A DNA stretch of 64,000 bases, from positions 1-64,000 of the forward strand of contig NZ_QTJV01000022.1 of assembly GCF_003412465.1 (NCBI RefSeq), read 5' to 3'. A program made the position numbers and the translations under genes. The DNA comes from Chitinophaga silvisoli. GTDB taxonomy: Bacteria > Bacteroidota > Bacteroidia > Chitinophagales > Chitinophagaceae. A model generated the notes under the pieces. It ran no database searches. It had not been told where the DNA came from and worked only from the letters and a program-made list of their open reading frames with translations. Below are positions 8,901 through 18,028 of the stretch, one piece after another. Within the stretch, counting starts at the first letter, position 1, and every line of letters starts with the position of its first letter.

Positions 8901-8942
8901 CCGGAACCTGATCGCAGCCATCGGGCTGCGATCAGGTTCCGG
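8901..8942 (+). other. 19-bp perfect inverted repeat with 4-nt loop (intra-operon hairpin 2)
   Basis: The arm 8901-8919 (CCGGAACCTGATCGCAGCC) pairs exactly with 8924-8942 around the loop ATCG. It ends 18 bp before the GH16 start. The downstream side is AAATTAC rather than a T-run. An mRNA stability or processing element, or a partial attenuator between the binding and enzyme genes, would fit. Confidence 0.75.
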
Positions 8943-8960
8943 AAATTACAATCCACGCTT

Positions 8961-9812
8961 ATGCTCGCAAGATATCTCCCTCTTCTCTTACTCATCTTCA
9001 GCTCCTGTTCCGGCAAAGGCAACACCGACACTACCTCCACCGGCCCTGTTACACCCACCACTCCCGTCGATAGCGGTTGGACTTTCGAAACCACCCCTGT
9101 CTGGGCAGAAGAATTTAACTACACAGGTGCGCCCGATGCTTCAAAGTGGGGCTACGACCTGGGTGGCAGTGGATGGGGAAATAACGAACTGGAATATTAC
9201 ACCAACAGCACCGACAATGCCAGCGTGGCAAACGGTGTTCTGAGCATCACTGCCAGAAAGGAAACCAAAGAGAACAGAAACTACACCTCCGCCAGAATGG
9301 TCACCACCAACAAAGGTGACTGGCTGTATGGCCGCTTTGAAATCAAAGCAAAACTTCCTGCCGGCAAAGGCACCTGGCCTGCCATCTGGATGTTACCTAC
9401 TGACTGGGCTTATGGCGACTGGCCTAAATCAGGTGAAATCGACATCATGGAACATGTCGGTTACGACCCTGGCAATGTCCACATCAGTGCTCACACCGAA
9501 GCTTATTATTTCAAGATAAATACCCAGAAAACAAGTACAAAAAAGGTCGACAACGTCAGCTCCGAATTCCATCTCTACCGGCTTGACTGGACACCCTATG
9601 CCCTCAGGGGGTATATCGATGACATGCTGGTATTCCAGTTTGTAAACGAAGGAAAAGGATACACTGTCTGGCCATTTGACAAACGCTTCCACATCCTCCT
9701 GAACCTCGCTATTGGTGGTGACTGGGGCGGTGCTCAGGGGGTAGATGACAGCATCTTCCCTACCACCATGGAAGTAGATTATGTAAGGGTATATAAAATG
9801 AAAAATAAATGA
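8961..9812 (+). CDS. GH16 endo-beta-1,3-glucanase (laminarinase-type) lipoprotein
   Basis: 283 residues. Lipoprotein signal (LLIFSSC, Cys near 16) and Thr/Pro linker, then a GH16 beta-jelly-roll from about 45 to the end. The catalytic signature GEIDIMEHVG places nucleophile E159, D161 and acid/base E164. The methionine-containing ExDxxE form, together with WAEEFNYTG, GRFEIKAKLPAGKGTWPAIW and the C-terminal VDYVRVYK, is typical of laminarinase-like GH16. It should cut internal beta-1,3-glucosidic bonds at the outer surface and supply oligosaccharides to SusC/D. Its TGA overlaps the ATG of the next GH30 gene (ATGA, 9809-9812), so the two are probably co-translated. Confidence 0.92.
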   Translation: MLARYLPLLLLIFSSCSGKGNTDTTSTGPVTPTTPVDSGWTFETTPVWAEEFNYTGAPDASKWGYDLGGSGWGNNELEYYTNSTDNASVANGVLSITARKETKENRNYTSARMVTTNKGDWLYGRFEIKAKLPAGKGTWPAIWMLPTDWAYGDWPKSGEIDIMEHVGYDPGNVHISAHTEAYYFKINTQKTSTKKVDNVSSEFHLYRLDWTPYALRGYIDDMLVFQFVNEGKGYTVWPFDKRFHILLNLAIGGDWGGAQGVDDSIFPTTMEVDYVRVYKMKNK

Positions 9813-11242
9813 GACTAAACCATATATTCTTCACCCTGCTCTTCTGCTTTGCCAGTTGTAAGGGAGATAGCAATGATACTACCAACGTCATCGTCCCGCC
9901 TCCCGCAGGAGACCTGCCTACCGACGTAACTTTCTGGCTCACTAAAGCTGATAAAAGTGTGCTGCTGGCAAAACAAAAAGTCAGCCTGCTCTTCAAAGAT
10001 ACTGTCAATGTATTCCCGACCATCAAAGTCGATGAGCAGAGCCAATACCAGTCTATAGATGGTTTTGGTTATTCCCTCACCGATGGTAGCGCTACATTGA
10101 TCAATAAATTGCCAGCTGCTACCCAGGATGCACTGCTCAAAGAATTGTTTGGTGCCGACAGTACGTCCATTGGCGTTAGCTATCTCCGCGTAAGCATCGG
10201 GGCCTCTGATCTAAGTGCTACGACCTATACTTACGATGATATGCCGGCGGGCCAGACTGATGTAAACCTTGACCATTTCAGTATCGGCCAGCAACAATCT
10301 GACCTGATCCAGGTATTGAAAAAAATCGTTGCCATCGCTCCTGGTATTAAAATACTGGGCTCTCCCTGGTCAGCACCTGTATGGATGAAAGACAATGGCG
10401 GCTTTGTAGGAGGTAGCCTCAAACCAGAATATTACGCTACCTACGCACAGTACTTTGTAAAGTATATCCAGGCCATGAAAGCAGAAGGCATCACGATCAG
10501 TGCCATCACTCCGCAAAACGAGCCCTTGCATGGCGGCAACAATCCCAGTATGGTCATGCAGGCTACAGAACAGGCTGCATTTATTAAGACGGCCTTAGGG
10601 CCTGCATTTAAATCAGCTGGTATAATGACGAAAATCATCTGCTACGATCATAATGCTGACAGGCCCGACTATCCGTCTACAGTGCTGCAGGATACGGATG
10701 CCAAACAATATGTAGACGGCTCCGCATTTCACCTGTATGGTGGTGATATCAGTGCATTAACCCAGGTGCATAACGCATTTCCCGATAAAAATGTCTACTT
10801 TACGGAGCAATGGGTAGGTGCCCCCGGTGATTTTGCTTCAAATCTGCAATGGCATATTACAAATCTTATCATCGGTGCTACCCGCAACTGGAGCCGGAAC
10901 GTGCTGGAGTGGAACCTGGCCTCCGATCCTGATTATAAACCACATACTGATGGCGGTTGTAATACCTGTATGGGTGCACTCACTATCAGTGCCGACGTTA
11001 CGAGGAATGTATCTTATTATATTATAGCACATGCCGCAAAGTTCGTAAAGCCCGGCTCAATAAGGATTGCTACCAATGTCACCAGCCAGCTGGACAACGT
11101 GGCGTTCAAAACGCCTGAGGGGAAAAGAGTATTAATTGTGATCAACAATGCCAGCACTCCCCAATCGTTCAACATCCAGTTCAATGGCAAGGTCGTTACG
11201 CCCACGTTGACGAATGGTGCCGTAGGTACATATATCTGGTAA
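9809..11242 (+). CDS. GH30 glycoside hydrolase (probable beta-1,6-glucanase), lipoprotein
   Basis: 477 residues. Lipoprotein signal (LLFCFASC, Cys near 17). The GH30 (beta/alpha)8 barrel starts near 78 (YQSIDGFGYSLTDGSA). Acid/base E238 lies in ITPQNEPLHGG and nucleophile E333 in VYFTEQW. LGSPWSAPVWMKDNGG is another GH30 hallmark. A short beta-sandwich tail closes the protein. The GH30 family includes glucosylceramidases, beta-1,6-glucanases and xylanases. Partnership with GH16 in one operon favours beta-1,6-glucanase action on side branches of laminarin or fungal glucan; this is inference. Its start overlaps the GH16 stop by 4 bp. Confidence 0.9.
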   Translation: MRLNHIFFTLLFCFASCKGDSNDTTNVIVPPPAGDLPTDVTFWLTKADKSVLLAKQKVSLLFKDTVNVFPTIKVDEQSQYQSIDGFGYSLTDGSATLINKLPAATQDALLKELFGADSTSIGVSYLRVSIGASDLSATTYTYDDMPAGQTDVNLDHFSIGQQQSDLIQVLKKIVAIAPGIKILGSPWSAPVWMKDNGGFVGGSLKPEYYATYAQYFVKYIQAMKAEGITISAITPQNEPLHGGNNPSMVMQATEQAAFIKTALGPAFKSAGIMTKIICYDHNADRPDYPSTVLQDTDAKQYVDGSAFHLYGGDISALTQVHNAFPDKNVYFTEQWVGAPGDFASNLQWHITNLIIGATRNWSRNVLEWNLASDPDYKPHTDGGCNTCMGALTISADVTRNVSYYIIAHAAKFVKPGSIRIATNVTSQLDNVAFKTPEGKRVLIVINNASTPQSFNIQFNGKVVTPTLTNGAVGTYIW

Positions 11243-11276
11243 GATGAACACGTTTAAACTGGTAATAATTAATACA

Positions 11277-12725
11277 ATGAAAAGAGCAATTTTGGCAGGG
11301 CTGTTGCTGGTATCTTATGCCGGCTATGCAAAAGGTCCTACCCCGGGAGATTCCCTTTCCCGCAAGACCGTAACCGTTTACACAACAGCCGCAAGTACAA
11401 AGTTAAGACTGTCAGCAACGGACAAGCTATCATTTTCACCCGCAAAGCAACCGCTTGAAACAGAAGTCTGCATTTTTGTAGACCCTGCAAAATCCTTCCA
11501 GACCATGACTGGTATTGGTGGGGCGCTGACAGATGCTTCAGCGGAAGTATTCGCAAAACTCCCGAAGGATAAGCAGGCGGAGCTTTTGAAGGCCTACTTT
11601 GATCCCGTAAATGGTATCGGTTATACATTGGCCCGTACTAATATTCATAGCTGCGATTTTTCCAGCGATAGCTATACTTACATTGAAGAAGGGGATAGTA
11701 CCTTGAAAACATTCAATGTAAAGCATGATATGACTTACCGCATTCCGTTTATCAAGGCAGCGATTGCAGCAGCAGGTGGTAAGCTCACACTCTTTGCTAG
11801 TCCATGGAGCCCCCCGGCATTCATGAAGGATAATGGTAGTATGCTGCATGGCGGTAAACTCCTGCCACGTTACTACCAGGCATGGGCAAATTACTTTGTA
11901 AAATTCATCAGAACCTACGAGTCACTGGGCATTCCGGTATGGGGCTTCTCCGTACAAAATGAACCAATGGCAAAACAGATCTGGGAATCCTGCAACTTTA
12001 CTGCTGAGGAAGAAAGAGACTTCATTAAGCATTATTTAGGCCCTACCTTACAGCGTGCAGGCCTGAGTACAAAAAAACTCATTGCCTGGGATCATAACCG
12101 TGACCAGATTTATCAACGCGCCAGCACAATTCTCGAAGATGCTGCTGCGGCAAAATATGTATGGGGTATCGGCTACCATTGGTACGAAACATGGACAGGC
12201 AGTACCATGGAGTTCGATAACGTTCGTAAAGTGAAAGAAGCATTTCCTGATAAAAACCTGATCTTTACAGAAGGATGTGTGGAAGCGTTTAAACTGGATA
12301 AGGTGAATGACTGGGCACTGGGTGAGCGTTATGGTAATTCATTATTGAATGATTTCAATAGTGGTACGGTAGCCTGGACTGACTGGAATGTCCTGCTGGA
12401 TGACAAAGGCGGTCCAAACCATGTAGGTAATTTCTGTTTTGCACCTGTGCATGCGGATAGTAAGACCGGAGAATTGATCTATACTAATTCTTACTATTAC
12501 TTAGGGCATTTCTCTAAATTCATTCGTCCCGGTGCAAAGCGTATAGTTGCTTCCTCCAACAGAACAGATCTTCAGACAACTGCTTTTGTAAATAAAGATG
12601 GCAAGATAGCGGTGATTGTGTTGAATACAAGTGATAAGGAATTAACTTATAAACTGTGGATAAAGGGGAACGGTACAGATGTAAAAAGCTTACCGCACTC
12701 AATTGAAACATTAGTTATTAACTGA
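11277..12725 (+). CDS. second GH30 glycoside hydrolase, periplasmic or secreted
   Basis: 482 residues from ATG 11277, chosen because MKRAILAGLLLVSYAGYAKG is a clean signal peptide; an in-frame ATG at 11244, directly after the previous stop, would add 11 residues. The GH30 fold shows FQTMTGIGGALTDASAEV, FASPWSPPAFMKDNG, acid/base Glu in FSVQNEPMAKQIWES (about 229) and nucleophile Glu in LIFTEGCVEAF (about 332). It lacks a lipobox, unlike its neighbour, so it may act in the periplasm on imported fragments, as a beta-1,6-glucosidase or glucanase. Its divergence from the first GH30 suggests a different cut rather than recent duplication. It is the last gene of the locus, followed by a strong terminator. 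Confidence 0.9.
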   Translation: MKRAILAGLLLVSYAGYAKGPTPGDSLSRKTVTVYTTAASTKLRLSATDKLSFSPAKQPLETEVCIFVDPAKSFQTMTGIGGALTDASAEVFAKLPKDKQAELLKAYFDPVNGIGYTLARTNIHSCDFSSDSYTYIEEGDSTLKTFNVKHDMTYRIPFIKAAIAAAGGKLTLFASPWSPPAFMKDNGSMLHGGKLLPRYYQAWANYFVKFIRTYESLGIPVWGFSVQNEPMAKQIWESCNFTAEEERDFIKHYLGPTLQRAGLSTKKLIAWDHNRDQIYQRASTILEDAAAAKYVWGIGYHWYETWTGSTMEFDNVRKVKEAFPDKNLIFTEGCVEAFKLDKVNDWALGERYGNSLLNDFNSGTVAWTDWNVLLDDKGGPNHVGNFCFAPVHADSKTGELIYTNSYYYLGHFSKFIRPGAKRIVASSNRTDLQTTAFVNKDGKIAVIVLNTSDKELTYKLWIKGNGTDVKSLPHSIETLVIN

Positions 12726-12745
12726 TAAACAGGGATTAAAAAAAC

Positions 12746-12779
12746 AAAAAGCCCCGCCTCAAACGAGACGGGGCTTTTT
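12746..12779. terminator. bidirectional intrinsic terminator
   Basis: A GC-rich 10-bp stem with one mismatch (GCCCCGCCTC / GAGACGGGGC, loop AAAC) is flanked by A5 and T5. It separates the plus-strand glucan locus from the convergent minus-strand SusD gene and can serve both. Confidence 0.88.
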
Positions 12780-12801
12780 CTACAGAATACATCACATGAC
12801 C

Positions 12802-14397
12802 TTATTTCTTATCCCACCACAAATGCGTAGCCGCATCATCAGTACCGCCTAACAACGTAATCCCTTTATTCAACTCCGTCGCATTTGTATTATACTCCTG
12901 CTGTGGATAAGGTAACCGCCTTACACCTTCTGCATCACTCACCGTACCCGCACTCTCATTATGCGCTACAGGGAATAATTTAGGATACCCTGTTCTTCTA
13001 TGCTCTGTCCATGCTTCCTGACCTTCAGGGAACATCGCAATCCATTTCTGGGTTGCAATACGCTCTTTCTTTACCTCAGTCAGGGCTGCATCATCCCACT
13101 TAATAGTAATAGCAGTTTGTGCCGCAATATTATTATCGCTATGCTTAGGATCTACATAATCGGCAGGCTTGCTGGTGGCATCACTCAGGTAGCTGCCAAT
13201 CGCCACGTTCCACTGCTCCATAGAAGTAGTGATACCCTGGTTATACAGCTCCTCTGCACTTCCTCCTGCATTCGCCCAGCCATTCAATGCAGCTTCCGCT
13301 CTCAGGAAGTAGACTTCCGCAGCCGTCATAATCTGCACCGGAGTAGTCAGGGAGAATGCTGAACCCAACGCAGAATAGCCGATGTATTCATTCTTGGTAG
13401 CAGAAGAAGTGACTGCGCCTAAACGAATACCTACATATTGGGAACTAAAGTTTTTATCTGTTGACTTACCCAGGTAAGCAGCAATCCTCGGGTCATTGTA
13501 ACCCATCAGGTAGCAGGCAATATCAGCACCGATACGGGTATCCCCCCAGTTCCTGTCGATAAACACCAGTGGGTTGGTAAAGCTACCACCTACCTGTACC
13601 ACCATATTGCTGGCATTGGTCGTAATAACACCTCCATTGGAAGGATTCAGTGCTTTCTCAGCCTGTGCCTGTGCAGTAGCAGCATCTGCTTTTACGATGT
13701 GCATAGCTAAGCGCAGACGAAGAGAGTTTGCAAACTGCAGCCATTTGCTGAAGTCCCCATTATACACCAGGTCGAATTTGGCAAAGGTGAAAGGCAGTTG
13801 CTCTCCTTTGTTGATATAGTTCTGCAGATTCGCAGTCGCGGTATCCAGCTCCAGGAAGAAGCGTTTGTAAATATCTTCCTGGCTGTCATAAGGCAGATCA
13901 GTTTTTGAACTACCCGCCTTGCTGTATGGAATAGGACCATAGATATCCGTCACACGGCTCATACCAGCCACCTGTACAATCTGCGCCACCGCCCACACTG
14001 CAGGGAATGCAGTATCGATACGGTTAGTACGCAGCTTGGAAATAGGAGACATGATGTTCAGATAACCTACTTTGAATGCTTCGCCATTCCAGCCGGACAT
14101 CATAAAGTAGTTTGTATTGTTCCTGCCACCATTGAACGGGTTTGGAGACATAAAGTAACCTGAAAACAGATCCGCATTCAGGTTCTGCTGTACCTGGTAA
14201 GAGTTAGGGTCACCACCACCGGAAAAGTTAATGATGGAACGCTCTGCCTGCAACAGGTAAATACCCACATCATTAAAATCAGGTTTCAGCTGACCAGTAG
14301 ATACACCGGTATTATCCGTATTGTAATCCTCAAAGTTCTTCGTACAGGCAGTAGCACCCAGGAGTAGTACTGCAATGATAATATAGTAACGTTTCAT
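12802..14397 (-). CDS. SusD-like outer-membrane lipoprotein (SusD-like_2 type)
   Basis: 531 residues from ATG 14397 (MKRYYIIIAVLLLGATAC, lipobox Cys near 18); a further upstream ATG at 14433 would overlap the SusC stop. Visible family blocks are NFEDYNTDNTG after the lipid anchor, QIVQVAGMSRVTDIYGPIPYS, QEDIYKRFFLELDTATANL and the helix FSKWLQFANSLRLRLAMHI. The C-terminus holds EVYFLRAEAALNGW and WIAMFPEGQEAWTEHRRTGYPKLFP, typical of the SusD/RagB nutrient-binding lipoproteins of PF12771 type. It pairs with the SusC directly upstream. Substrate unknown; many members of this type are not linked to polysaccharide enzymes. Confidence 0.9.
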   Translation of the reverse strand: MKRYYIIIAVLLLGATACTKNFEDYNTDNTGVSTGQLKPDFNDVGIYLLQAERSIINFSGGGDPNSYQVQQNLNADLFSGYFMSPNPFNGGRNNTNYFMMSGWNGEAFKVGYLNIMSPISKLRTNRIDTAFPAVWAVAQIVQVAGMSRVTDIYGPIPYSKAGSSKTDLPYDSQEDIYKRFFLELDTATANLQNYINKGEQLPFTFAKFDLVYNGDFSKWLQFANSLRLRLAMHIVKADAATAQAQAEKALNPSNGGVITTNASNMVVQVGGSFTNPLVFIDRNWGDTRIGADIACYLMGYNDPRIAAYLGKSTDKNFSSQYVGIRLGAVTSSATKNEYIGYSALGSAFSLTTPVQIMTAAEVYFLRAEAALNGWANAGGSAEELYNQGITTSMEQWNVAIGSYLSDATSKPADYVDPKHSDNNIAAQTAITIKWDDAALTEVKKERIATQKWIAMFPEGQEAWTEHRRTGYPKLFPVAHNESAGTVSDAEGVRRLPYPQQEYNTNATELNKGITLLGGTDDAATHLWWDKK

Positions 14398-14419
14398 TTT
14401 CGTTCGATCAGTTTTACTG

Positions 14420-17400
14420 TTAGAAAGTAGCATTCAGACTCAGACCATAGCTGCGCAATGCAGGCTGCATGAAAATATCCACACCAGACAAACCATTTGC
14501 AGTAGACATCGTCAACTCAGGATCAAACGGTGCTTTCTTGTAGAAGTAAATCAGGTTACGTCCTGTCAGGGAGAACTTCAGCGCTTTGATAAACACATCT
14601 TTCAATGGAACTGTATACCCCAGCGCTAACTCACGCAGGCGAACAGTAGTTGCATTGTACATATATTCTCCGGATACTGCTTCACGACCACCTACAGTAG
14701 CATACCAGGTCTGTGCATCAACAGTAGTAACAGCATTACCATTTGGATCCACCCCATTTATTTTTACACCACCTGCATCTCTTGCATCGCCGGTTGCTTT
14801 AGACACACCGTACAGGTCCATCATAGACTGGGTAACAGACATTACCTTGCCACCAAACTTACCATCAATCAGCATAGAGAGGGTGAAGTTCTTATAACCC
14901 AGGTTGTTGTTCCAGCCCAGTTGGAATTTAGTGTTGGAGTTACCGATGTATACCATATCACCAGTCTGCTTGATAGGCGTTCCTGCGCCGTCAACCATGA
15001 TTCTGCCTTGTGCATCGTGCTTCAGTACAGTACCATAGATGTCACCAAATGAACCACCTACTTTAAATTTAGACGCATAGTTAGAACCTGAAGCACCAGT
15101 CAGGGTGAAGTAATCCACACCATCAGCCAGTTCTATGATCTTATTCTTGTTGGTAGCGAAGTTTAAACCGGTATTCCAGGTAAATTTACCTTCACGGAAT
15201 ACATCGTAACGTACCACTGCTTCCACACCCTGGTTCTGGATGTTACCGGCATTGATATAATAAGAATCATAATAAGAAGCCTGGCTTGCAGCAATCTGCA
15301 GGGTCTGGTTCTTGGTATTTGTTTTATAGTAAGTCGCATCCACGCTCAGTCTGTTATTGAAGAAGCGCCACTCTGTACCAAACTCCAGGGAATTGGTTTT
15401 CTCTGGTTTCAAATCAGTGAAAGGAGCGGTGGTATTACCCACGATGATACCGCCAGCACCAATAGTATTCAGTGCAGGGTAGGATTGATAGGCTAAAGGT
15501 GCATTACCTACCTGGGCATAAGAACCACGCACTTTTGCGAAGCTCACCCAATCAGGTAATTTGGTTACAGAACTCAGGATGACATTAAGACCGACTGAAG
15601 GATAGAAATAGGAATAGTTAGGCGTAAAGGCCAGGTTAGATGACCAGTCATTACGAGCAGTCAGATCCAGGTAGAACCAGTCTTTGTAAGAGATGTTCGC
15701 ACTTCCGAATACAGACTGGAACTGGCTGTGGTTTTCAGGCAGGGTGCCGGAGTTAGCACCGTTCATAGCCACAAAGTTCTGCAGGGTGAAAATGTTTGGA
15801 ATGTGCAGACCTTCTCTACCTGAGTTGAATTTCTCACCGGTAGTCTTTACATCGCGGATGGCACCACCTACCACACCTGTCACACGCCATTCTTTTCCGA
15901 AAGGCACATTGAAGTTCAACAGGAGGTCACCGTACTGCTGGTTAGTAGTCAGGTTCTGGTATACATAACCACCACTGGTGGCAGCTACGTAAGAAGCATT
16001 GTCTGCATATACTTTCTGATCATATACGTCATTGATCCTGTCAATACTTCCTCTCGCCTGTACGTTCAGGTATTTGTTGATCTCGTATTTCAGACTGGCG
16101 TTCAGCAATATACGATTCCTGTTCAGCTGGTTAGGATCGCGATACAGGATCCACCATGGGTTCTGCTGCACGTCTTCATTGAATGCCCAGTTCTGCACCA
16201 TCAATCCGTTTCTGCCTGGGTCAGCAACTTCGAAATTATTCTTGTACTGAGACAGGTTGCTGCCCCGTGGGTAGAGGTATAAACCTGTCAGGGGATTGAA
16301 ATAGAAACCAGAGAGTGGTGTATTGTCAATCTTCTGGGTGATGTAGTTTACATCTGCTTCAGCAGTCAGCTTATCGTTGAGGAATTTACCTGTTTCTTTA
16401 AAACTGATGTTGTTACGGCCCAGCTTATTGGTAGGCTGAATGCCTCTTGCGCTGGTATTAGCGTAAGAGAAATAAGTCTGTGTTTTATCAGTACCCCCTG
16501 CCAGGCTGATAGCGTTGGTCACGTTATTCCCGGTCTGGAAGAAGTCGTCCAGGTTATTATGTGCCTTGGTAGTCAGCTTACTGCCCCAGCTCTGTGTACT
16601 ACCTTCTTTGCTCTGGCCATAAGAGTTCTGGAACTCAGGTTTGTAAGCTGCCTGGCTCAGGGTAAGACCAGAAGAGTAGTTGATGGTAGTACGACCCGCT
16701 TTACCGCTCTTGGTAGTGATCAATATCACACCGTTTGCACCCTGGCTACCATACAAAGCAGCTGCAGAAGCACCTTTCAGGATGGAGATGCTCTCGATAT
16801 CCTCAGGGTTCATGTTGGAGATAGGGTCACCACCATCATAAGCGGTGCTACCACCATAGGCACTGTTTGGCTGGTTGGTGAGGGTGTTATTCATGGGCAC
16901 ACCATCTATTACATACAGTGCCTGGTTATTACCCAGACCTGATTTAGCACCACGCAGGATCACTTTGGCAGAACCACCCACACCTGAAGAGCTGCTGGAG
17001 ATCGTCAGACCAGCTACCTTACCGTTCAGTGTATTCATCAGGTTTGGATCCTTTGCTTTGGTCAGTTCCACCCCACTTACCTGCTGGGCAGCATAGGTGA
17101 TGGATTTCTCAGAACGCTTGATCCCCAATGCGGTCACTACTACAGTACCCAGCTGCTTGTTGCTTTCAGCCAGTTTAATGTTCAGTGACGTGTTGCCACC
17201 TACGGTAATTTCCTGTTTGTCGAAGCCGATATAGCTGATGACCAATACATCTGTAGGCTGAACATCCAGGGTGAAGTGACCGGTAGCATCAGTCATAGCA
17301 CCCCTGGTCGTACCTTTTACCTGGATGCTTACATTCTGTAACGGATGGCCAGCAGAGTCAGTAACAGTACCAGTGACAGGAGTTGCAGCAACGGGAGTGG

Positions 17401-17788
17401 GAGCGACTTCCCGGGGAGCCTTTTTAGGACTGATCACAATGATCTTGTCCATAATAGAATAACTCAATGCTTTGTCATTCAGACACTTGTCCAGCACATC
17501 AGTGAGTTTTTGTCCCTGTGCATTGATATTAACAGCGCCCTTGCTTTCCAGCAATTTGGCATCGTATACAAATTCATAGCCCGTCTGCTTGCTGATCGTG
17601 TTGAACACTTCATACAGTGAAAGGTGTTTTCCGGAGATGCTGACGGTTTGGGAATAGGTTTTAGCAGAGAGCTGGATTGTAAATACCAGCGTTAAAATGG
17701 CAGTTAATTTCATAACTAACAACAATTTTCTGTGCAAAAGACTCACTCCTCCGCGGAAGGGAGTTTTGCATGAAGCGCATAGTTCCAT
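14420..17788 (-). CDS. SusC/RagA TonB-linked outer-membrane transporter with STN domain
   Basis: 1122 residues from ATG 17788 (MELCASCKTPFRGGVSLLH, then a signal helix ending QLSAKTYSQ). An STN domain follows (about 50-105, HLSLYEVFNTISKQTGYEFVYDAKLL), then a carboxypeptidase-regulatory-like domain (TGTVTDSAGHPLQNVSIQVKG), a TonB-box-like LGTVVVTALGIKRSEK, a plug (SAAALYGSQGANGVILITTKSGKAG) and a barrel ending in Phe (LSLNATF). The STN domain makes it the receptor for the FecR/sigma pair upstream on the same strand. ATG 17854 would add 22 residues but lies immediately downstream of a hairpin. Cargo unknown; the only nearby hydrolase is a divergent GH43. Confidence 0.92.
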   Translation of the reverse strand: MELCASCKTPFRGGVSLLHRKLLLVMKLTAILTLVFTIQLSAKTYSQTVSISGKHLSLYEVFNTISKQTGYEFVYDAKLLESKGAVNINAQGQKLTDVLDKCLNDKALSYSIMDKIIVISPKKAPREVAPTPVAATPVTGTVTDSAGHPLQNVSIQVKGTTRGAMTDATGHFTLDVQPTDVLVISYIGFDKQEITVGGNTSLNIKLAESNKQLGTVVVTALGIKRSEKSITYAAQQVSGVELTKAKDPNLMNTLNGKVAGLTISSSSSGVGGSAKVILRGAKSGLGNNQALYVIDGVPMNNTLTNQPNSAYGGSTAYDGGDPISNMNPEDIESISILKGASAAALYGSQGANGVILITTKSGKAGRTTINYSSGLTLSQAAYKPEFQNSYGQSKEGSTQSWGSKLTTKAHNNLDDFFQTGNNVTNAISLAGGTDKTQTYFSYANTSARGIQPTNKLGRNNISFKETGKFLNDKLTAEADVNYITQKIDNTPLSGFYFNPLTGLYLYPRGSNLSQYKNNFEVADPGRNGLMVQNWAFNEDVQQNPWWILYRDPNQLNRNRILLNASLKYEINKYLNVQARGSIDRINDVYDQKVYADNASYVAATSGGYVYQNLTTNQQYGDLLLNFNVPFGKEWRVTGVVGGAIRDVKTTGEKFNSGREGLHIPNIFTLQNFVAMNGANSGTLPENHSQFQSVFGSANISYKDWFYLDLTARNDWSSNLAFTPNYSYFYPSVGLNVILSSVTKLPDWVSFAKVRGSYAQVGNAPLAYQSYPALNTIGAGGIIVGNTTAPFTDLKPEKTNSLEFGTEWRFFNNRLSVDATYYKTNTKNQTLQIAASQASYYDSYYINAGNIQNQGVEAVVRYDVFREGKFTWNTGLNFATNKNKIIELADGVDYFTLTGASGSNYASKFKVGGSFGDIYGTVLKHDAQGRIMVDGAGTPIKQTGDMVYIGNSNTKFQLGWNNNLGYKNFTLSMLIDGKFGGKVMSVTQSMMDLYGVSKATGDARDAGGVKINGVDPNGNAVTTVDAQTWYATVGGREAVSGEYMYNATTVRLRELALGYTVPLKDVFIKALKFSLTGRNLIYFYKKAPFDPELTMSTANGLSGVDIFMQPALRSYGLSLNATF

Positions 17789-17858
17789 ACTTTTGTTTCC
17801 TGGCTTTTTTAGTAAATCAAATTTTTCTTGAGTCAAAGAGAAATTGGTAGCCATGTTG

Positions 17859-17893
17859 CCGGGTTCCGATGGCAGTCGGGCCCGGTTTTTTTT
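17859..17893. other. nested hairpin with A/T8 tract in the leader of the second SusC
   Basis: The outer stem CCGGG/CCCGG and inner stem CCGA/TCGG around TGGCAG are followed on the plus strand by eight T. On the minus strand it lies in the FecR-to-SusC spacer, preceded by A8, 71 bp upstream of the SusC start. It could stop antisense plus-strand transcripts or act as a leader structure. Confidence 0.45.
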
Positions 17894-18028
17894 ATATCAG
17901 ACGTGGCAGCGTCATTTACAAATACTGGTACCTTTCTGGATTGTAGACATAAACAATAGTCTCTACGTGGTCATAACGGAATTGTTTTAAATAATTACAA
18001 AATACATCTCCCCTTTAGCCGGGATTGA

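Noticed and set aside
8100-8921. 273-codon minus-strand frame opposite the PKD lipoprotein
   Set aside because: Shadow of the plus-strand gene and spans the hairpin region; the plus-strand frame has lipobox and PKD pattern.
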